DNA of 64,000 nt from GCA-2715965 sp047608975 (lineage in GTDB: Bacteria; Verrucomicrobiota; Verrucomicrobiia; Limisphaerales; JAYPXF01), in assembly GCA_047608975.1 (NCBI GenBank), contig JBLFYM010000007.1, forward strand, positions 1 through 64,000, written 5' to 3'. Below are positions 1 through 10,200 of the stretch, piece by piece. Position numbers and translations under genes: made by a program. How positions within the stretch are numbered: position 1 is the first letter of the stretch; each line of letters opens with the position of its first letter. A model generated the notes under the pieces. It worked only from the letters and a program-made list of their open reading frames with translations. It searched no databases and was not told the DNA's origin.

Positions 1-872
1 TGGGACGAGCGTCTGCTGCGAACCCCGTAGGAATATATCCATTCCCATCAACTCCGATCGGTGCCCGTACGGGCGATGGGGATTTGACGTCCAGCGCCTT
101 GCGTCAAACTGCGCCGGCTCTTGCCACTCTGACGGGTATCCTCACTGATCCGCAATTTCGATCGGTGATTCACGCAATCGAGCAACGGGATGGAACTGAC
201 GTACTTTCCGCGCCGCGGGTGATCACGATCAGCGGCCGGCAGGCACAGATCAAGGTCACCGATATTCCGACTATTGTTACTGACGTTCAGGTCGGTCAGC
301 AAGGTGGTGGCGGTGGTGGTGGTATTGGCGGTGGCGCGGCTGGTGGCGCGGTGAGTGTCGCGCTGACTCCGACGCTTCAGCAGATCTCGACCGGTCCGGT
401 TTTGGATGTGCTCCCTACCGTCAACTCGGACGGATACTCGATCAACATGTCCTTGATTCCGTCGATCACCGAATTTGTCGGCTATGATGATCCCGGTCCG
501 TTCGCCGTTGTCGCTCAGTCGGTCGGGGGGGGCGTGGTTGGAGTTCCGCTGACAGCAGCTCTTCCATTGCCGCGTAGCCGCATACGTCAGGTGGTAACCA
601 GCTGTGTTGTTTGGGACGCTCAGACCGTTGTGTTGGGTGGATTGATCTCGGAGACGGTTTCGAATACTCGCGACAAGATTCCCGTGCTCGGCGATCTGCC
701 GCTTTTTGGGAAACTTTTTCGATCCGAACACAAACAGACGCGGAAATCCAATCTGGTGATTTTTGTGACGCCCACAATTATTGATCCGGCCGGCAATCGC
801 GTTCACACTGACGAAGACATGCCGTTTGCACAGGGGACTCCACCGCAGCCGCCGCTGGTTCGTCGCCGGTAA
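1..872 (+). CDS. Secretin C-terminal part (GspD/PilQ family), 5' end off the window
   Basis: The reading frame is open from base 3, so the gene begins before the window; the first in-window start-like codon (TTG at 84) is probably not the true start, because secretins are much longer. The visible part carries the secretin core: a VLSAPRVITISGRQAQIKV-like segment, a glycine-rich loop near bases 300-350, and the family signature IPVLGDLPLFGKLFR followed by NLVIFVTPTII near the C terminus. Secretins form outer-membrane multimeric channels for type II secretion or type IV pili; which one applies here cannot be told without the N-terminal domains. It ends with an Arg-rich tail. The secreted-protein operon starts about 160 bases downstream, which makes a type II-like export role attractive, but that is inference. 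Confidence 0.9.
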   Translation, partial: GRASAANPVGIYPFPSTPIGARTGDGDLTSSALRQTAPALATLTGILTDPQFRSVIHAIEQRDGTDVLSAPRVITISGRQAQIKVTDIPTIVTDVQVGQQGGGGGGGIGGGAAGGAVSVALTPTLQQISTGPVLDVLPTVNSDGYSINMSLIPSITEFVGYDDPGPFAVVAQSVGGGVVGVPLTAALPLPRSRIRQVVTSCVVWDAQTVVLGGLISETVSNTRDKIPVLGDLPLFGKLFRSEHKQTRKSNLVIFVTPTIIDPAGNRVHTDEDMPFAQGTPPQPPLVRRR

Positions 873-1030
873 CGCACGAGGCATAGGCGTCCGGCTGCTC
901 AGGTGAATCCTCGATGGCCTTCAACCGCTGACGCATTCCGTGGCTAAGCCATCAGTAGTTATCTGTATCGTTGAGTCACCAAGAATACTTGGACAACATT
1001 TTCAGCCTCTGTTACCTCTTATTTGAGCAT

Positions 1031-2920
1031 ATGAAATTCATGCGCAAACCATTGCAACTGTGCTGCTTGCTTCTTCTCGGAGCAGAGTTGGTGCAGCCGT
1101 GCACAGCGCAGGACACTTTCGCTCGTCAGGCGGGGGAGTATTTCATTTCGGGACAACTTGGGGGTGATCAGACCTTGCCGGACGTCTCCATCAATCCGAG
1201 TGGCGGCTTGATCGTGTGGCAGGACAACGCCATTGATGGAATTGGAACCGGAATCGGCGCCCAACGGCTTAATAGCAATTTGTCAGGTGAGGCCAATCCG
1301 TTTCGCGTTAATCAACAAGCTGCGTCTAATCAGGAAAAGCCACAGGTGAAAATGCTGCCTGGAGGCGGAGCGGTATTTGTCTGGCAGAGCGGCGAGCCTG
1401 GCAATCAGGACATCTATGCGAGATTGATGGATTCAAATGGCACGTTTTCGACCGGTGATCTTCTGGTAAATCAGTATACCACCGAGTTTCAAATTTGCCC
1501 CAAGGTTGACGTAATGCCCGACGGGAGTGCAGTGATCGTCTGGGCCAGCTCGGAGCAGGACGGTCATCTGCAGGCGGTTTATGGGCGAGTGATCGATGGC
1601 AATGGGACTTTTGCTGGGGATGAATTCCGGCTGAACCAGACCACGCACCTGAACCAGCGAACGCCGGATGTGACCGTTTTGGACAACGGTGGATTTGTAG
1701 CAGTCTGGATATCTGAAAAATTCACCGGAGCTGATCCGCGGGGTGGCGGGCAGTTTTTGATCGATGTGATCGGGCGGATATTTGATGCAGCTGGGAATCC
1801 CTTGAGTGATGAAATTGTGTTGGATGACACCTCCAACGTTTGTGCGAACCCGGCGGTCACCGCGACCGCAGTGGGTTTTTTTGCCGCCTGGGGGCAGCGG
1901 GACTTGATTGATCGAGGGGCAAGTTGGGATGTCTACACTGCCGGATTCGACAGTGCGGGAGCACGCGTGGCGGCCCCAATTCGGGCGAATGATCACAATT
2001 TCGGTGATCAATACGCGCCTAAGATTGCGAGAGGAGGGGCGAGCGTCTTTCTTGTCTGGTCGAGTATGGGGCAGGACGGTTCGTATGAAGGTGTTTACGG
2101 AAAGGTTTTTGCGGCGAACGGTCTGCCATTCTCTGGAGAACTCCAAGCCAATAGCACGACAGATGGGCGCCAGCAATTCCCCGATGTTGAAGCGGATGAT
2201 AATGGACGATTTCTTGTCACTTGGAGCAGTTACAGTTTTGGTAGTGACACGCGGATGGATGTAACAGCGCAGCGATTCGCGAGCACTGATCCGCTTCCGG
2301 TTCTGGCTGCTCCGCACGTAAGTCCGTTGAGTCAGACCCGGATTTCTGCAAGCTGGGTGCCATTGGCTGGTTACAACGTGCAGCAATACGAAGTGTACGT
2401 GGATGGCAACGTCTCGCCGATCCTCACCACTAACAATTATGTTACAATTACTGGACTGGTTCCAGGCACATCGCATTCTGTAAAAATGACGTTCCTGCTT
2501 GTTGATGGGCGTCGCGGAGCGTTATCCGCAGCCAGGACTGTGGCGACTTGGGGCGAGGATTCGAATTTCGATGGACTGCCCGATGACTGGCAGTCCGTCT
2601 ATTGGAGTGGAACTCCCACAAGTTATCCGGCCGTGTACCTTGACTCCGATGGTGACGGTGCGAGCAATGTGGATGAATTCCTTGCGGGAACCGACCCGAC
2701 AGATTCAAACAGTGTGCTGAAGTTGACCATTACCCGTGAGGGGAATTCTCTTTGGCTAAACTGGAATTCGATGCGCGGACAGATCTACGAAGTGCAGGTC
2801 AGCACTGATATGAAAATTTGGAGTAGCGTAGGGCCAGCGAGATTTGCTGTCGATGTGATGGATTCCACGCTGATAGGGAACTACAGCACCGCCCTTTATC
2901 GAGTTATACGGGTAAGATGA
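1031..2920 (+). CDS. Secreted seven-bladed propeller protein with FN3, Ca-binding loop and Verrucomicrobia-type C-terminal module
   Basis: The frame is open from TTG 971, but ATG 1031 (or 1040) places a signal peptide (MKFMRKPLQLCCLLLLG...) directly at the N terminus, so 1031 is preferred; no strong ribosome site is seen. Residues about 47-418 hold seven repeats of about 50 residues with the pattern P-x-V....DGG.....VW.S.....(V/I)YGR, which suggests a seven-bladed beta-propeller. Then come a fibronectin III-like domain (about 424-503), a DSDGDG calcium-binding type-3-repeat-like loop followed by LAGTDPTD (about 510-556), and a C-terminal module with YEVQVSTDMKIW and a final YRV. The exact ligand is unknown. 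It is the first gene of a coupled operon: its stop overlaps the next start in ATGA. Confidence 0.8.
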   Translation: MKFMRKPLQLCCLLLLGAELVQPCTAQDTFARQAGEYFISGQLGGDQTLPDVSINPSGGLIVWQDNAIDGIGTGIGAQRLNSNLSGEANPFRVNQQAASNQEKPQVKMLPGGGAVFVWQSGEPGNQDIYARLMDSNGTFSTGDLLVNQYTTEFQICPKVDVMPDGSAVIVWASSEQDGHLQAVYGRVIDGNGTFAGDEFRLNQTTHLNQRTPDVTVLDNGGFVAVWISEKFTGADPRGGGQFLIDVIGRIFDAAGNPLSDEIVLDDTSNVCANPAVTATAVGFFAAWGQRDLIDRGASWDVYTAGFDSAGARVAAPIRANDHNFGDQYAPKIARGGASVFLVWSSMGQDGSYEGVYGKVFAANGLPFSGELQANSTTDGRQQFPDVEADDNGRFLVTWSSYSFGSDTRMDVTAQRFASTDPLPVLAAPHVSPLSQTRISASWVPLAGYNVQQYEVYVDGNVSPILTTNNYVTITGLVPGTSHSVKMTFLLVDGRRGALSAARTVATWGEDSNFDGLPDDWQSVYWSGTPTSYPAVYLDSDGDGASNVDEFLAGTDPTDSNSVLKLTITREGNSLWLNWNSMRGQIYEVQVSTDMKIWSSVGPARFAVDVMDSTLIGNYSTALYRVIRVR

Positions 2921-4296
2921 GTATGAAAAGTTCAAGTCTGCGTTCCTGGATTCTTGCAGTTTGCATGTTGAGTGTCGCTCCTCAGACACGAGCGTTCTCG
3001 ATCCTGGGGCCTTTTGCTGCGTATCAATCGGCTACCCTCTCCTACGGTGGTGTTGACATGGGTGGACCGATGAATCTCGGCGAAGAATACCGCGTGAATT
3101 TTCGCGGAATGACCTACGCTTTCGATGCCACGTTTTTGTCCTACTTTGGCAATAAAGGAGTCACCGCTGTTGAGGAGGCCATTGGCATTCTCAATCAATT
3201 GCCGGGTGCCAGTACGATTGATCGAACCCTGGACACGTTCCCTCTGCAATCCAAGGGCCCCAAAAACTTTACCGCAGAATCACTGGGCATTCTTGATCTC
3301 AAATCCGAAACACTCGGTATTCTGTTCGGTCAACTGGGAGTCGGGAATCCTGAACGATGGACTTGGACGCTGCGCGATCAGGCGAATACGAATTATACGG
3401 TCATCATGCGAAACTTTGATCCCGGTACTTGGCTGCCAACCAATCTGGTGAACGGAACTCTTTACACCTATCGAATCGAGGATCCGGTTTCGGCTATTCT
3501 CAACTCGGCTGACGCGGTCGAGGTGCTGGTGGACCCGCTCAGTTTCGATTTTACATCGGTTTCGGGCGTTGAGAATCCCGATCCGCTCCGTGGGTCAAAC
3601 CTGCGGACTGGCGAATACTTCACCGGCCTCACCCGGGACGATGCCGCCGCGATGGCCTACATCTACCGGGCGCGGAATTTTAACGTTGAAAATACAATCA
3701 GCACGCTCACCTTGGCAACGAATGTGGGTGGGCCGTGGGTGATTCCGGGGACGTCAAACTCCCTCACGACCAACGTTCTGGTTGACATTGCACTCCGACC
3801 TGGAATTGAAAACATTGACTTTAGAAGAGTAGATTTTGATTCGCTACTGGGCACAACGATCAACGTCACGAATCGATTTACAGACCAATATGTGACAAAT
3901 GGATACGTCACAAATCAGGTTGTCGATCGCCCGATTACAGCCCCTGATATCGTTTTTTTTGCCGCCGACATTCCCAGTGTCAACGGAGTTGTGGTTCCCC
4001 TTTTCAGAACGCCCAGTGCAAACTGGGTCGATAATTCGGCTCTGAACACTTCGGGAGGTGGAGGTGCTGGAGGTGCCGGAGGCGATAATGCCGGCCCGGG
4101 CACGATCGAACCGACGATCGTGATCACATTCAATAAACTGGGTCCATTTATAATCAATACCACGCCTACTTTCCTTACTGAAGCCACGGGTACGCCGGGG
4201 TTTAGGTGGGGGCATTTCGATACGACGACATTTTTCGCGGTTTTCCCGGATGGTCAATCCATCCGTGATATTGAGGCTGCGGTCAGATTTCAATGA
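2917..4296 (+). CDS. Secreted protein of unknown function, coupled to its neighbours
   Basis: The start ATG at 2917 overlaps the previous stop (ATGA); a second ATG lies at 2923. A signal peptide covers residues 1-26 (ending ...APQTRA). The N-terminal third has a conserved-looking block (MNLGEEYRVN, YAFDATFLSYFG, GVTAVEEAI) that faintly recalls the start of matrixin-type domains, but there is no HExxH motif, so no protease call is made. A glycine-rich linker (GGGGAGGAGG) sits near residue 380. Unlike the other three operon members it lacks the C-terminal W...RYYR module. I do not recognise a function. Coupling on both sides suggests fixed stoichiometry with its neighbours, perhaps a surface complex. 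Confidence 0.75.
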   Translation: MSMKSSSLRSWILAVCMLSVAPQTRAFSILGPFAAYQSATLSYGGVDMGGPMNLGEEYRVNFRGMTYAFDATFLSYFGNKGVTAVEEAIGILNQLPGASTIDRTLDTFPLQSKGPKNFTAESLGILDLKSETLGILFGQLGVGNPERWTWTLRDQANTNYTVIMRNFDPGTWLPTNLVNGTLYTYRIEDPVSAILNSADAVEVLVDPLSFDFTSVSGVENPDPLRGSNLRTGEYFTGLTRDDAAAMAYIYRARNFNVENTISTLTLATNVGGPWVIPGTSNSLTTNVLVDIALRPGIENIDFRRVDFDSLLGTTINVTNRFTDQYVTNGYVTNQVVDRPITAPDIVFFAADIPSVNGVVVPLFRTPSANWVDNSALNTSGGGGAGGAGGDNAGPGTIEPTIVITFNKLGPFIINTTPTFLTEATGTPGFRWGHFDTTTFFAVFPDGQSIRDIEAAVRFQ

Positions 4297-7214
4297 TGGG
4301 CGGATTAAGTAACAATCTAGGGCTGGTGTTTTGCTTGGTGCTTGTCTTGGCGGGAAATTTATTCGGCGCGGTGCCGCCGCTATTTGAAAATCGTGGAACC
4401 ATCCATAACGCTCAGGTGGACGCCGTCCGTTTTATAAATAGCGGGCAGTTTACTGTAGTTGATCTGTCGACTAATGCTGGGCCTTACCAAATCCGAAACA
4501 CCTCCTTTTTCACCAATGAACAAGGTGGTACAATGAGCTTTAATCCTGGTGCTGTGATGGAACTGGTGACCGGCAATTCACGGATATTCATGGAGAACTT
4601 CGTCAATCTCGGCGACATACAAGTGAGTGGTCTTGGGCGTTTTGATGCTAGATCGAAGAATATACTGTCGTCAGGAAACATCAGTTCATCGACCGGAGGC
4701 CGAGTTCGGCTGGAAGGGTCAGATATCAATATTGAACGGGGTGCGTTGACGGCGGTTATTGAGTCGAATCAGTTTGTAGACGATGTCCTCATTCGCCCAC
4801 TGTTCTATCGGGCTCCTCGCGAAGTGGAGGATGTCTATTGGGGTGGTGGAAATGGCGGAGTATTTCAGTTCAGTTCATTTCAAACCGCGCTCAACATCTT
4901 TCCGACTCAATTTGAGCGGACTTTGGCGTTTTCGCCGACGCATGAGGTGGATCATCCGGCTGAGCAGGGGATAAGCTCTCTGAATAGTTTTAAGAGTCTG
5001 ATTTTCAGCAACCATCAGAGCTTTGTGTTTACCCAGTTGGTGACGTTGTCCAACTTGACGACAACTGTTGTTCTGGTGAATACGAATCAACTCACGACCA
5101 ATATGCTCGTCGATGTCCGTTTTGATCCGATGGCCTTTGGTGCCCCGGCAGCGGTTGTCAGGATTGGCTACACGGATACAAATTTTCGAGACGGAACGAT
5201 CGATATCAAGAAGATGTATTTTGTCGACCATTCGCTGGACCAAACTAATTCCACACCACTTTTGACCGTGGCGGACAACATCGATGCTGTGGGCTTTCGT
5301 CCCCGTCCTTTCCAAATTTCCCGCGGAGAAGACTTGGATGCCTACTTTGCTATCACCTCGTCAGCAAACACGATTCAGACCAACGACACTTTCTTCCGGC
5401 AGGATTTTTCGAATACCTTTACGACCAATTACCGATACTGGTCATACGCTGCGAAGATCGGCGATCCGATCACGAACGCGCTTACCGTATTTGGTGACGG
5501 CGGTAATCTTGCACTAAGCGATGTCACAAACTTGAGCGGGCGTGTGGAAATATTCTCGGATACATTGAACATGCGGCTCGCCCGGATCGAGGCTGAGAAT
5601 ACGATAATCATTAACTCAGCCGATCTGCAGGACACCACCCGCTCGCTGATCAAGGCACCTAACGTGATCTTCAATGTCAAGAAGTCGGCTGGGACCTTGG
5701 CGCTGACCAATTTTGTTCCAGCCGACGTCCCGGCTTTGAACGGTGTTGTCCGGGCATTTAGCTCGGTGTGGACGAATCAATCCGGTCCGATGCAGTTCAC
5801 GTATCACGTGTTGATGTTGGATTTGAGCCAGCTTGATGTAAAACAGGCGGTTCGAATGCCTTCGTTGAACATCACTGCCACCAATCTCGTCATACAAAAT
5901 GTTCTTAACGCAGGCCGCTCACTGGTGTTTGATTCGCCTGCAGTCACATTTCGGGCAGGCACGGAACTCCGTCTTAATCCGGACACCATCCCAAACCTTG
6001 TAACCACCAATTTTCCTTCGATGACCCATTTTACAAACAGCGGGATCATCACCGTCCCCGGGCTGGCGGATATCGTAGGGACGGCCAGTGCCGGCCTTAA
6101 AAAGATGGTAACGGACGGGATAATTATTGGGAACTCACTGAACATTGTAGCAGAATCGTTTCAGTCGTCCGGAACGAACGGAACCGCGATCGTGCTACCG
6201 GACGGAGGGACAATGCCCGGTGGTGGCCCTCTGCGGTTGCGCGTGAATTCCGCGAAACTTGAATCCACCACCAATGCACCCGGTCGATTTTTCGCCGGTG
6301 GCTCAATCGATTTTCGGGGGAACGTATTTGAGTTGCGGAATCAGCGAATCGAAACACCGGCAAAATTTTTCATTAATGCCACCAATTCAATCAAGGATCG
6401 TGACGGACTGGGCAATAACCTGATCAGTACCGGGCTTGGGTTTGAATCCCGCGTGAAGCCACCTGAAGGGGATTTTCGCGGGACAACATTTGAAATACAC
6501 GTTGGGTTCAATGATGAGGTGACCAACGTTTGGCCGGGCGTTGACGTTGGGCCATTTATAGGTGGTTATACGAATAACATGGCGATGGGTAAACTTGTTA
6601 TCGATACCACTAACAATATTCTTTCTGTTGATCTGACGCGTTTTGAAGGAGCAGGCGTCAGCAATGCGCTCTACGTCGATTTCCTCGAACTGCGGGGTGA
6701 GGTGACGAATGATCTGGCCTCTCGCCTGAGCATTGCGGACAACATGCGTGTCTACTTCGCCAATTCCAATGTTGATGTCGATGAACTGGATGGAGCGCTG
6801 GGCGGCAGGTTGAAGTGGGTGAAAGACTATGCGGGATTGAACTCAGGAATTGTTGTCCATGTCGATGGACGGACTTTTCTTGTGAACGAAAAGAAGTTCA
6901 ACAGTTTGACGATTGATTCGGATGGTGATGGTCAGGCAAACGCGGTGGATCAGAAACCGTTTGAGGGCGTGGTTCTGAAAACGAACGTTGTAATTTCTGC
7001 GGTCTCAACCAACCGCACGATTGATCTTACATGGGAAGCCGCCGCTAATACCGTCTACCAGATAGACGTGAACACGAGTCTCACTACGACAAACTGGTCC
7101 TTCCTCAGAAATTTCACCAACACTGCGACGAGCAGTGGAGACGCCACCATCCAAGACGTTATCCCGAACAATTCACCACCGTCCCGTTACTATCGAATTT
7201 CATATGTTCCCTGA
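4293..7214 (+). CDS. Large secreted beta-rich protein with Ca-binding loop and C-terminal RYYR module
   Basis: ATG 4293 overlaps the preceding stop (ATGA). A hydrophobic signal segment covers about residues 8-26 (LVFCLVLVLAGNLFGA). The body is rich in short strands with Asn, Thr, Ser and Gly (for example ENRGTIHNAQVDAVRF, FVNLGDIQVSGLGRFDARS), resembling beta-helical adhesins of the haemagglutinin type, although no named domain is recognised. Around residue 875 a DSDGDGQANAVDQ loop looks like a calcium-binding type-3 repeat, and the last 75 residues form the same C-terminal module as in the neighbours (VYQIDVNTSL, NWSFL, RYYRISYVP). The product is probably a surface or extracellular structural protein; this is inference from composition and context. 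Confidence 0.75.
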   Translation: MMGGLSNNLGLVFCLVLVLAGNLFGAVPPLFENRGTIHNAQVDAVRFINSGQFTVVDLSTNAGPYQIRNTSFFTNEQGGTMSFNPGAVMELVTGNSRIFMENFVNLGDIQVSGLGRFDARSKNILSSGNISSSTGGRVRLEGSDINIERGALTAVIESNQFVDDVLIRPLFYRAPREVEDVYWGGGNGGVFQFSSFQTALNIFPTQFERTLAFSPTHEVDHPAEQGISSLNSFKSLIFSNHQSFVFTQLVTLSNLTTTVVLVNTNQLTTNMLVDVRFDPMAFGAPAAVVRIGYTDTNFRDGTIDIKKMYFVDHSLDQTNSTPLLTVADNIDAVGFRPRPFQISRGEDLDAYFAITSSANTIQTNDTFFRQDFSNTFTTNYRYWSYAAKIGDPITNALTVFGDGGNLALSDVTNLSGRVEIFSDTLNMRLARIEAENTIIINSADLQDTTRSLIKAPNVIFNVKKSAGTLALTNFVPADVPALNGVVRAFSSVWTNQSGPMQFTYHVLMLDLSQLDVKQAVRMPSLNITATNLVIQNVLNAGRSLVFDSPAVTFRAGTELRLNPDTIPNLVTTNFPSMTHFTNSGIITVPGLADIVGTASAGLKKMVTDGIIIGNSLNIVAESFQSSGTNGTAIVLPDGGTMPGGGPLRLRVNSAKLESTTNAPGRFFAGGSIDFRGNVFELRNQRIETPAKFFINATNSIKDRDGLGNNLISTGLGFESRVKPPEGDFRGTTFEIHVGFNDEVTNVWPGVDVGPFIGGYTNNMAMGKLVIDTTNNILSVDLTRFEGAGVSNALYVDFLELRGEVTNDLASRLSIADNMRVYFANSNVDVDELDGALGGRLKWVKDYAGLNSGIVVHVDGRTFLVNEKKFNSLTIDSDGDGQANAVDQKPFEGVVLKTNVVISAVSTNRTIDLTWEAAANTVYQIDVNTSLTTTNWSFLRNFTNTATSSGDATIQDVIPNNSPPSRYYRISYVP

Positions 7215-10200
7215 TGTCCAGGTCCGGCGAAGATCTGCATTTTGACCGCAACCAGATGGAAATGCACCCGTTAATTAGAATTACAGAACAAGGGACCCGT
7301 TTGAAGGTCGCCTCGGCTGTCGCGCTGTTATTGGTACAGATTGTATCGTTCGCGGTTGCGGCCCCGCTCCTGAGCATCCCTGCGAGAACTCCTTCGATTA
7401 TCAACCTGTCAGAAATCGGCGCTTCGGGGGGCGGTCGACAGCTTGCCTCCCCCAACGCCGAGACTAACTTCGCGGGGCTCGTGGATAACCTCTCAGTAGT
7501 ACCGCCGGATGCCTCGGCCGCAGTGGGTATAAATCACCTGGGAGTCGCAGCAAACAGTCAGTTCATTATTCAGGATCGTGCGGGTGCGATTCAAACAACG
7601 GTCAATCTGGTTGATTTCTGGGCGGGTTTTGTGGGCGTCAATGGACGCGTTGTAAGTCCCAAGCTATTCTATGACGGTGCGTCAAACCGATGGGTGTTGA
7701 GCACCTGTGCCAATCCGGGAACACCCGACTCCAGGTTGCTCCTGGCGGCTTCGCTCTCAGAAGATCCGACGCAATTGTGGGCGCGCTATGCGATTGAGGT
7801 GGATACGAACGCGCAAGCACAACTGTGGGGTGAAAATGTTGGACTCGGACACAACAGCGAATGGGTGGTTGCAACCAAGAATCTCCGAAATATCCTCTTT
7901 GGTGGGTTCAACCGGACGCGCATCTATCTGTTCGACAAGAGCAGCATCTATTTGGGGCTCGCGCTTGGAACGAACTCGTTCGCTGAGATTGACGACGTTG
8001 TCACGCCTGACTTGATGCCGGCAGTGTCTCACGATGCCAGTCCAGGCATACAATATTTTCTGGCGAACGGGTCGGGTAATGACTTGCAGAACAATGGTTC
8101 TTTGCGGATGTCTCGACTGACAGAAGTTTCGAACGTGTTTACCCTTTCGCAACTGCCCGCGCCGACCATTGGCATGCCTTGGGGCGACCTTCCCAACGCC
8201 GGCGATGCGGACTTTGCGCCACAGACCAACACCTTGAACCGGGTTTGGAACGGGACGTCAAAAATACAAAACCTTGTTTTGCGCAATGGTTCGTTGTGGG
8301 CTGCCCAGACCGTGTTTCTCCCTGCGGGAGCCGCTACCCGGTCAGCAGCGCAATGGTGGCAAATTAACCCGAATGGAACGGTGGTTCAGACCGGCCGTGT
8401 CGATGACTCAACGGGCCTACGTTATTTCGCCTTTCCTTCCATTGCGGTAAATCGAAACAACGATTTGTTGCTCGGATATTCGAGTTTTTCGGCTCTCCAA
8501 CACCCCAGTGCGAGTTACTCTTTTCGATTCGGCACGGATCTGCCGAATATTCTCCAGCCTGAGGTGGTGTACCGAGTTGGTGATTCTCCTTACTACAAAC
8601 CTGACGTCAGCGGTCGTAATCTGTGGGGACGGAGCAGTTCGACCGTGGTCGATCCGACCACCGATCAGGATATGTGGACGCTGCAACAATATGGCGAACA
8701 ACCGTTGAGCAGTGTGGACAGGTGGGGGACATGGTGGGCTAAAATACTACTCTCTGCCTTGCCTGACGGTAACCTGGAAGTAGTGGTGGAACCGTCCAGC
8801 GGATCGCTCGTGCCCGCCGGTGTGTTTCAGACTTTCACTGCCAAGGTCTTTGACACTTTCTCAGTGACTGATGCAGTCATTTCGGTTTCGGCTCCCGGTT
8901 TTTTTGCGGTGGAGAACTTCAAGAACGATGGACTGGGGGCTGACGCGATCGCCGGAGACAACATCTACACCCTTGAGCTGAAATTGCCGGTCACCAATTC
9001 GGCGGCGGCATTTGAGTTTCAAGTTACCGCAACCGGAAAGAACCGGTTGAGTTTCACCAATACCTATATTATCGCGCCACCTCCGGTGAATGATGCGTTC
9101 GTGAAGGCCACGAAACTCCCTGACGCGAATGAACCACTGATTATTACCAATCGAAATTTCTTCGCCACGACCGAGATTGCTGAGAACCCACACGTGGGTG
9201 TGTCGACCTTTGGTGGATCGGTCTGGTGGACTTGGGCACCAACCCTGAGCGGTCCGGTGCTTATTGATACTTTGGGTAGCCGATTCAACACGCTGCTGGC
9301 GGTGTATACCGGGAACACACTCGCTTCGCTGTCGAACGTTGCATCAAATAACATTGTCACCGATGCGTTCGGTCAATTTGTCCGGGAGCAGGCGTTTGTG
9401 CAGTTCAATGCGATTGCCGGCGTCACCTATCGGATCGCAATCGCGGGGGCAACAACCAACGATTTTGGCGACATCCGGATGCGTCTTGCTTTCGGTGGGC
9501 AACCCGACGGGAGTGCGCCACAGATTACGATCACCAATATCATTACCGGCGGTGTCAATCTGCTGATCAACAATGGTCAATTGCAGTTTGGGGGGACGAA
9601 TCTGAACATTATCGGGACAAATCTTAACCGAACGAAAATACAGATTGAGAACGGTAATATCGTCGTCGGCCGGACAAATTTGATCATAGGCGAGACCAAT
9701 ATTGTGATGGGTGGTGTATCAGTGACCAATCCACCCAGTGGATTAATAGTGACGAATTCTGAAACCGTTATCTCTGGGTTTTCCACAGATAACCTCCCGG
9801 ATGACTCCGGAGTAAACCTAATCCAAGTTGTTGGAAACTCTGCAATCCCAGCGAACGCAAACCTTGGGGATACCAACGCGGTTGCTACGAATTATTGGTC
9901 GCACTCCTTGGATCTGGATGGAGGCTCGAATCGTCTTGAGATTGTGGCATTCGATCTCGCACGGAATCGCGGGACGACGAATTTTGTTATCAATGTGCGT
10001 GAGTTCGATCCGGTATTCGATGTGTTCGGAGCCGCGCTGACATTGGTGGACAACACCGGCTTTGTCGTGGCGGATAATACAAAAGGATCGTTTGAGCTGA
10101 ACGAACCCAATCACGCGAATAAGATAGGGGGGAAATCTCTCTGGTTCTCATTCCGTGCGCCGGTAAACGGCGTCTTGGAGTTGACCACAACCAACTCGAC

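Noticed and set aside
1433..2476. Long minus-strand open frame of 347 codons antisense to the propeller protein gene
   Set aside because: The plus strand carries clear repeats, signal peptide and operon overlaps; the minus-strand translation has no recognisable feature and is a shadow frame.
3015..3200. Faint resemblance of the N-terminal block of the 2917-4296 protein to a matrixin domain
   Set aside because: No HExxH zinc motif is present anywhere in the protein, so a protease call is not supported.
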